DNA from: Proales similis
Lineage: Eukaryota > Rotifera > Eurotatoria > Ploima > Proalidae
Assembly (NCBI GenBank): GCA_019059635.1
Contig: JAGVRJ010000001.1
Coordinates: 1,302,001 to 1,366,000 of the forward strand
Direction of reading: 5' to 3'
DNA length: 64,000 bases
Below are positions 12,999 through 22,656 of this stretch, piece after piece (the stretch's first letter is position 1; each line of letters starts with the position of its first letter). The position numbers and the translations under genes are program-made. The notes beneath the pieces were generated by a model. The model had not been told where the DNA came from and did no database searches. It saw only the letters and a list, made by a program, of their open reading frames with translations.

Positions 12999-15900
12999 AT
13001 GAGTTCGACCTATTCCGAATCACCGACTTCGGGTGCGTACGGGGCCGGCCGTAAACGAGCGATGCTCAGCACTCAGTCCAATTCGACTGACGAGACTCTG
13101 AATCAAATGTCACAAGAGGTAGTTGGACAAATATTGCCCAATTGAGGCTTTGCCAAACTCTGTGATGCCAACTAATTGCTGTTGCTTGAATCATTTAATA
13201 GGAGGAAGCGCGTCAGCTGGACAAGTACGCGGCTCAGAAAGAGGTGCGTGAAATCAGAGCCAAAGAGATGGAAAAGCAGAGGCGAGAGAACGAGGAAAAA
13301 GAAAGAATGGAAGCGAGCCGAGTAAAAAAGCCGCCCATCCACGACGGCCTTGGCTCCCTGCCGCCGCCAAGCAGCCAGTCAATTAGCAGTCGTGTAAGCC
13401 ACCAGTCGAGTAAAGGGGTCCGAGCGACACGATTGAGCATTTGCATTTTCAGCCACGGACCGTCTCCACTTCGGCCGCTCTGAGTTTGAGTCGAGGCGGC
13501 GAAGAGTCGACGCGAGCTAGCGACTCGGACAATCCTCGCGAGCTCAAGGTAACTCGACTCGCTTCCAATAATTTTGAGTTGCAATTTTATGACTTTTGAT
13601 TAGAAAAAGCTGCAAGAAATGGAGGAGAAGTTCAAAAAGCACGCGATCTATCAAACTCAGTTTGAGAACGATAATCAAAAGCTTTCGTACGAAGTAGAAC
13701 TGCTCAAGGACTTGGTCGAAGAGCACGAAGAGCTGATCGTCGAGCTGAGACGTCAGTACAAGGAAAAGTCAAGAGTAAGCTGATTACAGCCAAATAGAGA
13801 GAGAAAGCTGTCTGTGAATGATTGACCACTTGTATGATGAAGGAGCTCGAGAATCAAAAGCGAACAAATCAAGACATTCAGGCAGACTTTGCTCGCCTCA
13901 AAGAGATTCTAAAGCAAAGGGACAAGCTCATCCAAGAGAGTGGCCTCGTGCTCTACACTGACAATGAAATCAAAGGCCTCAAGTCGCAGGCGAAAGAGAA
14001 CGATCCGACAAGCGAGATGAGATCGGTTCTGCCCGCCGCGCTCGTTTCAAATCAAACCGCCAAGCTGTTGGATACGTTGGGCGAGGGCACCATCGACGAC
14101 AAGCTGCACAAACTGCTCGAGGAGAAAAACGAGCTGAAGGAGTACAACTACCGCCTGGTGAGCGAAATCGAAGAGGAGAGAGCCAAGAGCAGTCGACTTG
14201 AGAAGAAGCTGCTTGAACGAGTGAGCGCTCCAGCCGAAGGTCACGACATGAGCGAAGAGGTCCAGGAGATGCAAAGTAAATGTTCATTCTCGTTCGTTTG
14301 CTTTCTCACTCATACACAAACATGGCCAATAAGGACAATACACCAAAGAGATAAGCGATCTCAAAATGCGCTTGCAAAAAGTCGAGCACGAAAATGTGGT
14401 CATCAAACAAGACGTAAGTCGACGACCAGGCGAAATTGCCTCTCGCGACCAAAATATTCAAATTTTTTTTTGTTTCAATTTTTGAAGAAACAACGCCTGG
14501 ACACGCAACTGAAGTATTTGCAGACGAATTTCGACGAGCTCGAGCAGACAGAGAGAAGATTGATGAAAGAAAAGCGCGAAGCTCAACGAGAGGTTTGTTT
14601 GCTGTTGCTGCTGTTGAATGTCGAAGCGTGCATGTGCATACGTGTGGGCCAAAAGGCAGTGGAGGGGATGGCCAGCTGGTGGTGGGCAGGGCGTGCTTTG
14701 TTTGGCTCGTCTTAATCGGAACAGAATCTAAACTCAATTTGGCTAGTACCGTGAGCTCAAGACCAAATATCAAGACTCGCTGCTTGAGAGCAAGCGGCTC
14801 CAGGACAGAATCGACTCGCTCGAGTTCTACTCAAAGAACAGCGCCAACAGCAGCGCCTTTCACAGTATTCTGCCATCCACATACACGAACGGTGCATCGA
14901 CTCGCGCGCGCACCCCAGCGCCGTCGACCAGTCGAAATCGCGTTGGCAGCACGTCGGGCCTGGCCTACTCACGTTCGTCCTATGCGCCATCAAACGGCTA
15001 CGATCTGTATCGATCGACGACAAGCTCGCGTCCGACTTCGCGTCACCAGTCAGTGGAAAGGACGTTCGGAGACTCGTACCAGCCTTCGTACTCGAGCTAC
15101 AGCATCTCGTCTGGCCTGCGCTCCCGCACAGCCAGTCCTGACCGGTGGCAGAGTTCCACCTTGTCCTCTTTGCCTCCTTCCTCTGCGTACGCCACTCTCG
15201 GCTCGAGGTCTCGGCCCGATCCGCTGAGTCGACTTGGCCGCGAGGTGTCACAAGACAGAATCATTCGTTCAGGACCCACAACTCCCTACAGGCGTTCTTC
15301 TTTTGCCGACTATCCGTCCTCGTCACGCTTCAATTAGGTAGATGGCGTGCGGTGCTTTGAATTTGACTTGCGACAACTGTCTTCTGTTTGGGCGAATTTT
15401 TTCCCATTTTTGAACGTTTTCGGGTTGTGTTCGGTTGCTGGGACTGCTTTTTGCATGAAGAGAGCTGCATGAGTGAAATTTTATTTTTCCCCGACTTTCA
15501 CATTCTTATACGCTGACTGATGTTTGACCATCGCTAGCTGAACGAGGCCAAGAATCAAATAAACGACCTCCAAGTTAAAATCGAAGTATTGCAGAAAACA
15601 TTGGAAAAGCGTCGACAGCCACTGAAATATCAAGAAACGAATGCAGCCTCCTCACTCATCTCTTACACTACAGCAAGTCTAAGCTCCTCACCTTCAACCA
15701 GCAAACTAAGCAGCCTGCCACTCAGCATGAGCATGAAACAGCAACAGACCGGCCTGGCGTTCGAAACAGAACGAAACAGGTCGGACGACGGCGAGGAGAA
15801 GGCCGCAGCCAACGAACTAGAGACCAACATGGCGAGCAGCTACTTTGAAGAAGAGGCCGCTCACCTTGCTCGTAGCTCTCGATCGTCCTCGTCGCCTGTT

Positions 15901-16038
15901 CTCTCCTCGTCCAACTCTTCAATTAAATCCAACTCACCCGAGCAGAACGAGCGCACGCTCAGCAAATCCGAGAATCAAACGCAATCTGTATACATTCAAA
16001 ACGGCGACCATTTTATTGAATCAAAACTGAACGATTAA
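12999..16038 (+). CDS. LRRFIP: LRR flightless-interacting protein, two alternative last exons
   Basis: Coiled-coil adaptor related to LRRFIP1/2, which bind Flightless-I and act in actin, Wnt and innate signalling. Shared exons: 12999-13118, 13202-13393, 13453-13548, 13604-13774, 13843-14275, 14334-14413 and 14488-14592 (399 codons). The family signature is EEARQLDKYAAQKEVREIRA followed by KEMEKQRRENEEKE. Long coiled coils follow: KKLQEMEEKFKKHAIY, LLKDLVEEHEELIVELRRQY and KQRLDTQLKYLQTNFDELEQ. Two terminal exons are both phase 0 after REAQRE. One is 14747-15337, a short coil then a Ser/Tyr/Arg-rich tail ending SSSRFN, total 595 residues. The other is 15538-16038, starting LNEAKNQINDLQVKIEVLQK, then a Ser-rich tail, total 565 residues. 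The second resembles the usual LRRFIP C-terminus (a REL...LQKxLEK coil). AATAAA lies near 16181. An uninterrupted overlapping frame across 14436-15227 is not coding. Confidence 0.85.
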
Positions 16039-16413
16039 ATATTGTATCCTGTCCCATGCTGCGTCGGCCCGAGTATTTCGTTTTTTAAGTGTTTTTTTTT
16101 TGGATTTCATTTTCACGACAAAAAGAGAAGCATTTATGTTTAAGCACAGACTAAACAGAATAGCTTAAAAAGCTCGAGTAAATAAAGCAAATTGAAACTC
16201 TTCTGCTCGTTCAGAGTGCAACCAATCCCGACTTTTGTCGTTCTAGTGACCACGTCAGTGAGACCGAATAAAGTGAAAGCAAAACTGAGCTGAGCAATTT
16301 GATTTTGGCTCCATTTTCAAGAAGTTACTTGAATTTATTTACACAGAAAATAAACGCTGGTTCCTTCAACTAATAAGGCCAGGCGGTGGGCGATTCTGGC
16401 AGCCAGCGTCTGT
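16039..16413. other. Convergent 3' UTRs of LRRFIP and PABPN1
   Basis: Plus-strand AATAAA motifs near 16181 and 16267 could end LRRFIP transcripts. A minus-strand AATAAA (TTTATT at 16334-16339) would end PABPN1. No other gene seen. Confidence 0.5.
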
Positions 16414-17193
16414 TCAATATGGCGAGTAGTAGTTGATGCCGCCGCGTCCTCCGCGCCCTCTTCCTCTAAACGGACGCATGTAAGGACTGAAGCCGCCGCG
16501 TCCTCTGCCTCGGTAGCCATGAAAGCCGCGCGGACCTCCTCCGCGAGGGAATCGATCGGTTGTGCTGATGCCGGGCTTGTTCGTTCGCTTTGGAGTGACT
16601 TTGATCTGACGGCCTTTGAACAGCGACTCGTCGAGAGCCATTGCGGTCTGCACTGAATCGCGATCGCCAAACTCAATGTAGGCAAAGCCTTTGGGATGGC
16701 CGCTGAACTTGTCGCACAATATTGTTACCCGGTTTATGGAGCCACAGCCGTGGAAGTGCGCCTCCAGCTCTTGGGCCGTGGCCGAGTAGTCCACATTGCC
16801 GACATAGATGGAGCGCGCGTCGGCCTCCAGTCTTTCCTCGGCCGTCATCGGCTGGTTGGAGCCGGGCGTTGCGCTTCCTGACCCAGGACTGCCGGTCGAC
16901 TTCATTATCTGCTGCTCCATTTCAGACTGCAGCTGAATGAGTCGAGCGGCTTCTTCGTCCATTCCTTTCACTCGTTCTTTGAGCTCGTTCAAGTCCTAGT
17001 AAGAAAAAGGATCGCAGGTCACTCGGGGGCGTTAAATGGGCGCCGAAATCGGAGCAGGAGCTCGACTTACATCGTCATCGGCCATGTTGTCCAAGGCACC
17101 GGCCTCTCCTGCGCTCAGCTCGACGTTCTCGGTGCCGTTGAGCGCGTCTGCGTCCAGGCTCTCATTGTAGTTCAGCTGGTCGTTGCCGTTCAT
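16414..17193 (-). CDS. PABPN1: Nuclear poly(A)-binding protein 1
   Basis: Predicted 234-residue nuclear protein that binds growing poly(A) tails and stimulates poly(A) polymerase. Two exons, 17071-17193 and 16414-16995 (235 codons). In order: an acidic N-terminus, a coiled coil ([20 protein letters not shown]), then one RRM with RNP2 IYVGNVDY and RNP1 KGFAYIEF, and the near-invariant family block [20 protein letters not shown]. The C-terminus is an Arg/Gly-rich tail ([18 protein letters not shown]) ending YYSPY, matching the WYSPY end of the vertebrate protein and its arginine-methylated nuclear-import tail. No polyalanine tract is present. It is shorter than human PABPN1 (306 residues), mostly at the N-terminus. 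The start codon is 220 bp from that of CHAF1B on the other strand. Confidence 0.96.
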
Positions 17194-17413
17194 GGCCTTC
17201 AATTACTAATTCTAGTGACGATTATGATGGTTAGCGAATGTAAGTGAACGAACCGTGCACATCGTCGCCGATTGGCGAGTGCGTGTGTGCGAACGAGCCG
17301 TATATGCGTATTGATCAATTTAGCGAGCATAGCAGTGCTAGGCTGGCGAGGCTCGCTCATAGTCCTTCCGACTCTTATTCACCACCGCGAGAAGAGGAGA
17401 CGCGCGAGCAAAT
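17194..17413. promoter_or_regulatory. Divergent PABPN1/CHAF1B promoter region
   Basis: Only 220 bp separate the two divergent start codons, so both promoters and both 5' UTRs must lie here. No clear TATA box was seen, as is usual for housekeeping bidirectional promoters. Confidence 0.5.
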
Positions 17414-19029
17414 ATGAAAGTCAACACGCCTGAAATATCGTGGCACGAGCGCGATCCCATCTACACTGGCCAATTTCATCCGACAAACAACAATCGCTTG
17501 GCCACTGCCGGCGTCTCAGGCACCATCCGAGTAAGCCCTTTCGTGTGCGTCCTTTTCAGCCGATCGGCCTAATCACGACCGGCGATCATAAGCTTTGGCA
17601 AATAGACCACACCGATGAAGAGGCGAAGGTCAATGTCACTTTCGTGTCCAATCTAAAGCGGCATTTGAAATCAGTGAACGTGGTACGATGGAGTCCCGAT
17701 GGGCAGTTGATCGCGTCCGGTGGCGACGAAGCGGTCATATTCATTTGGAATCAGTCAGAGACCAAATCCGGCAAGTCAATAGACGACGACGGCGTCGAAG
17801 AACTCGAAAGCTGGATCGTAAACAAGACCCTCAGGTTCTTTTTTTATCCACGCTTGCGTTCATAAGCCAGCCCGCGTTGACTCTTTGCTTGTCAAGGGGC
17901 CATCTCGAAGACGTACTGGACATTGCCTGGTCCGAAGACGGCATCAATCTGGTCTCTGGCTCGGTGGACAACAGCATCATTGTCTGGAACGTCCACAACG
18001 GTATCCAACTCATTTTGTTCGTTCAAACTACGACTAGAACCGTTTGAATTAGCCTCAAATTCATTAAGGCAACAAGGTCGCCATTCTAAAAGAATCAAAA
18101 GGATTCGTGCAGGGAGTTGCGTTCGATCCTCGAGGCGCCACGTTCTGCGCGCTCAGCACTGATCGGTAAACACTTTCACACATTTGATTGGCACGAGCCA
18201 CGAATTTTACTTCGCTCGGCTCTTCAGCTCGATGAGAGTCTATTCGACGAGCACGTACAAATGCGTGCACAAAATAAGCAAATTGGCGATTAGCAACAAC
18301 GTCCAGGTGAGCTCCTCATTGAATCTTGTCATTTGAACAAATCGGTCAATTAAAACCGAAAGCAACAGCAACAACAGAACTCAGTAAGGATGTTCCACGA
18401 CGACACAATGAAGTCATTTTTCCGCCGTCTAACCTATTCACCGGACGGTCTGTTGATATTCGCGCCAGGTAATTATTATCTCGATCGATTGAATCATCAT
18501 GAACACATTGAACTTGATTGCTGCAAGCCGGCTGCATCGAAGTGGGAGAGAGCTCGGTTCATTCGACCTTTGTATTCACAAAAGCCAATCTGAGCAAGTA
18601 GGCTGCTTGAACTGCTCAACATTTCCTCAATAAAAAAGAGTGTCTTTTCTAGACCAGCGGTCTATCTACCGCACAAACAGGCGTCGATCGCAGTGGCTGT
18701 CAATCCAATCAAATTGAAACAATGTAAGGGACATCGAAACTTAAATTGGGTGCTCACGCCAACTAAATGCTGAAATCAAAGACAACCGCGAAGCGCGAGT
18801 ACTCGACATCAATTACAGATGGGTGTTCGCCGTGGCCACTGAGAATTCGGTCTTGGTCTACGACTCTGAATCGATGAAAGCCTTTGCCAGCATTGAGAGC
18901 ATCCACTACAGCAACCTGAGCGACTTGAGCTGGTCTCCTGACGGCTCGATTCTGATGGTCACTTCAATCGACGGCTTTTGCACTTTTATTCAATTCAAAT
19001 TGGACGAACTCGGTGCAGCGGTCGAGTAG
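17414..19029 (+). CDS. CHAF1B: Chromatin assembly factor 1 subunit B (p60), C-terminally short
   Basis: WD40 subunit of CAF-1, which deposits histones H3-H4 on newly replicated DNA. Nine exons: 17414-17530, 17593-17834, 17897-18000, 18069-18165, 18228-18306, 18378-18468, 18543-18597, 18653-18723 and 18782-19029, giving 367 residues. The start [18 protein letters not shown] aligns with human MKVITCEIAWHNKEPVYS. Other shared blocks are [93 protein letters not shown] and [20 protein letters not shown]. These give a full seven-blade propeller. The model stops right after the last blade, whereas human p60 has about 559 residues with a C-terminal tail that carries an ASF1-binding motif. Either the tail is lost or a further exon has been missed. 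Confidence 0.9.
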
Positions 19030-19504
19030 ACGACCATTTCGCAATTAAATCTCCCACTCTGTACATCGTGACTCGGAAATTCTCAATAACAACAATTTTT
19101 CATGTTCGTTCAGCAAATTTCTAGTTTAGCTAAATATGGGAGGTCGGCGGGGCATAGTTTGTTGGCGTGCGATCTCTCTAAGACAGACTGAAACCAAATT
19201 GAATCAAATGAATCAAACAGGTGAGCAAATATTCTAAGGGCTACAAGAGTTCTGCTCGTTTGTCTTTTGTTCTCGCCTGCGATCGCCGCCTTTGCCCAAG
19301 CAGTTGTTTATGACTTGAGGGAATATTTTATGCGCAGGGCCAAAGCTCTTGCGAAATTTTGAGCGTCGGCGTCGATTATGCGAGCGGCAAATAAAATGAA
19401 TCATTTGTGTACATTTCCACTTGATGTTACCTGTACTCAAATCGCGATCGCTTTAAATTTCGAACGCATTCAACAGTCGGCTGGTTGTAAACGTCTGTGT
19501 CGAA
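19030..19504. other. Spacer between CHAF1B and ferroportin
   Basis: Both flanking genes are on the plus strand. No strong AATAAA or coding exon was recognised. If CHAF1B has a missing C-terminal exon it would have to lie here, but I could not find an acidic exon preceded by a good acceptor. Confidence 0.4.
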
Positions 19505-21504
19505 ATGGGCCACTTGTTAAAACTCTACATCTCGTGCGTGCTCAGCTCTGTGGTAAGCGACCTTGCCATGTAGTCGATCGAAAAGCTCAATTCAGACGTT
19601 CGATTCGCTTGTCTACTTTTGTGCTCCATACAAGGGCGATCGGCTGTGGTTTTTCGCCCTTAGCATCTACTTTGTTGTGCTCAATCAAGACTCGTTGCTT
19701 ATCACCGCTATAAACGGTCTTACAGCCAACGCCATCAACATTCTTCTCGGGCCCGTAATAGGCCGCCTTATTGACCGAAATCAGCGACTCAGCGGTTCGT
19801 TCGACCTTTTGATTGCGTTTTGAAACACTCGACTTGATTCTCGTCGATTAGTCATTCAATCATCGCTAGCTGTTCAAAATGGAACCGTGGCTGTCAATTG
19901 TGTCCTTATGATCGCATTGATGATCTACAGGGAGCAGTTGATCGCCATCCCTCACAGTTGGCCGTTCTTCACGCTGCAAGGTGAGTCTGAATGTTTGAGC
20001 TAATTGTTTCAACAACTGGGCTCATCTCGCTTCGAAAGGAGTCGTCATATTCCTCAACATGTTCAGCAGTTTGGCCAGCTCTGCAGCCAGAATATCGATT
20101 GAACGCGACTGGGTGTTGGTAATCGCTCGGCATTTGAGCGGCGAGTCGGGCACCGACGAAAAGGAGGCGAACTACTCGCAAAAGTCCAAAGATCAACTCG
20201 CGGCCATAAACGCCAACGTGCGCCGCATTGACCTGACCACAGCAATTGTCGGTCCGTTCATTGCTGGTCTGATCATGTCATTCCTCAACATATCGCAGAC
20301 GTTCAACGGCAACGTGATGAGCGCATTTCTATTCGCAGCATGGAACTTGGTTTCGTTCGGCGTCGAGTACAGCCTGTTGAGAAGCATCTACAAGTCAATT
20401 CCGGAAATGGAGAAGAGTCAAGAAACGCTGAACCAAAGGCGCAATGCATTGTGCAAGTCGCTCGGCTCTTCTCTCAAAAAGATCGGCAAAGGATGGAAGG
20501 CATATTTCAGCCAAGGTCTGATTCTGCTTCCGAGCGTTTCGTTCGCCGTCCTCTTTCTGACCGTGCTCAGCTTCGACAGCATCACAATCGGCTACGCCAA
20601 GTCGCAAAAGCTCTCGTCCGTGTTCATCAGCTTCTTTCAGGGTATGGGATCACTGCTCGGCATCCTGGGCACTCTGGCATTCCAGTTCCTCTACACCAAA
20701 CGCCGCATTTTCCTTCCGTACGTCGGCCTGGTCGGATCCATATCGCAACTGATTATGCTCGGCGTTTGCTTCGCTTCTATTTGGATGCCTGGCAGCCCGT
20801 TCGAACTGGCCAACAAATGGCTGCACACAGACCGATCACTATGCGTCGAGAGTAAATCGAACGGAACTCATGCTCCTCACTTTAACTCGTTCGAACGCGT
20901 CATATACACCAGCGAGTGTCAGATTTACACCTCGATCGTGGTGCTACTCAGTGCGATGGCCATTTCGCGTTTCGGTCTGTGGCTCACAGATCTGGTCATC
21001 AATCAGTTGATTCAGGAGAGCGTGCCCGAAAAGAAAAGGGGCCTGATCGGCGGCGTGCAGGGTTCGCTCAACCAAGTGTTCGCCCTCATCAAGTATGTGG
21101 TCGTGATTGTGCTGCCGCAGACGAGCAGATACGGCTATTTGGTCATCATGTCCATGGGCGCCGTATTGCTCGCCACAGTCATCTACGTCATATTCGTGTT
21201 TATAAAAGCCAAATCGGTGCCCAAGAGCCCCCAAGCAGTTCAAGAAGACCAGCCGATGATTGAAAAGACCAGCATTCAAGTGATCGCGCAGCCAGAGATC
21301 GAAATGGTGAGAATGGACAAGAATGGCCAACCGGCCTATGTAAACGAGCAATCAGTGCCTGCCTATGTTAACCAGGAGCCCGGGAAACAGCAAGCTGAGG
21401 AGGACAGATACGTGAACATGAATCCGTTTGAAGGAGAAGACGACGATGATGAGGATAATCAGGGCCGCGAGCCGGCCAAGGCCTCTCTAGATGCTCGTCG
21501 ATAA
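19505..21504 (+). CDS. SLC40A1: Ferroportin, iron exporter
   Basis: Predicted 594-residue multipass ferrous iron exporter of the major facilitator superfamily, at the plasma membrane. Exons 19505-19552, 19635-19794, 19870-19980 and 20039-21504 (595 codons). The first splice creates LSSVGDRLWFFALSIYF, matching LSTWGDRMWHFAVSVFL of human ferroportin and keeping the iron-site aspartate (human D39). RRIDLTTAIVGPFIAGLIM matches RRIDQLTNILAPMAVGQIM and keeps D181. Other matches: RISIERDWVLVIA, FAAWNLVSFGVEYSLL, GYAKSQKLS, RFGLWLTDLVINQLIQESV and RGLIGGVQGSLN. The position of the hepcidin-binding cysteine (human C326, in RRKCGL) is occupied by arginine (TKRRIF), as expected without hepcidin. The long cytoplasmic tail is acidic (EGEDDDDEDNQ). 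AATAAA lies near 21585. Confidence 0.95.
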
Positions 21505-22656
21505 GCTACTGCTTTGTTTTGGCAGTAGATATTCTAGAAAGCAGTTTAGTGATCTTGTTCGATTAATACCACACGTTCAATTGAATAAAGCAAAAAAGGC
21601 AGAGAGTGGATAGTTGCTGTAAGGCCATAAACGATGCTGGTGAAAGAATGAGGCTTATGCACGGGTCGAGCAAGCAGGTCAATTATTGGTCCTTGACTAA
21701 ATCGGCACTGTATTTTGTTGGCATTTATTCAGGTAAAATTCAAGAGATTATCTCCGATCCAGACAAATTGATAAGAGTTTAAGCAACTGAAGATTATCGA
21801 GAAATAAGCCAAAAACGAAATGAAAGAAGCGGATTTGGACATGAGCGGCTAACAATCGCTTGAGGGTAGCAAGTGATTGCAACAAATCGACCTGTGCTTG
21901 GAACGGATCGAGTGAAAGAGGTGGCGATGGTTCGTGTTGGGTTTCGTTTAATTTACTAGTTCGTCATTTGAAAGATTCAGTTATTTGCAAATATGGAGAT
22001 TTTTCGATGCGACTACGCCTAGGCGAGCAGACGTCCCTCTAGGCAGAAGAGATAGATTGAGAGAGGAATGAAGCTATTGCAATCAAGAGCCAAAAAATGA
22101 AAATCCGAAGAGAGAAAGAGAGAGAGAGAGAAAAATAGAAGGGAAATCATTGTTTTTATGATAAGCTCTTTCATGTTTGCTACAAATGAACATGACGATC
22201 TTTGCGATGAATAAAATTACAAGAGCTAAAACGAGTTGTAGTAGAGTTTGAGAGATAACAAGACAAAAAAAAAATAAGAAAATCAGTGCTGTTATCAAGA
22301 AGAGAAAATAAGCATCGATAAGAGGAACAAGACAATGATGATGTTGATAAAGTTGAAGCAAAATAGTTATAGACAATAGATAGAAGATGAATCAGCTCGT
22401 AAAGAGTCCGGGATTAGAATCACTCAGTTCGAAAAATGAAGAAAAAGAAAAAAAAACAAAATTTAAGAAAAAGAGAGGAGAAACAAAAGAATGTTTGTCT
22501 GTTGATCTGTCAATGCAGTAGTAGTTATAGGAGAAGCTTGAAAATTGAATGTGAATTCAGCACAAACACCAGTGTTTTGTGTTGGTTTCTCATTGACGAT
22601 TGTTCGTTTTTTTTGTTGCTATGATAAAACAGGTAGACGACGGATAAAGGAAGCTC
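21505..22656. other. Intergenic, purine-rich
   Basis: Convergent spacer between ferroportin and the Sp factor. It has plus-strand AATAAA near 21585, GA-rich tracts at about 22110-22131 and A-rich sequence at 22436-22460. Open frames here are low-complexity and unsupported. Confidence 0.5.

Noticed and set aside
14436-15227. 263-codon frame overlapping LRRFIP exons in another frame
   Set aside because: It crosses real splice sites of LRRFIP, is Arg/Ser/Thr-rich from frame shift, and has no domain.
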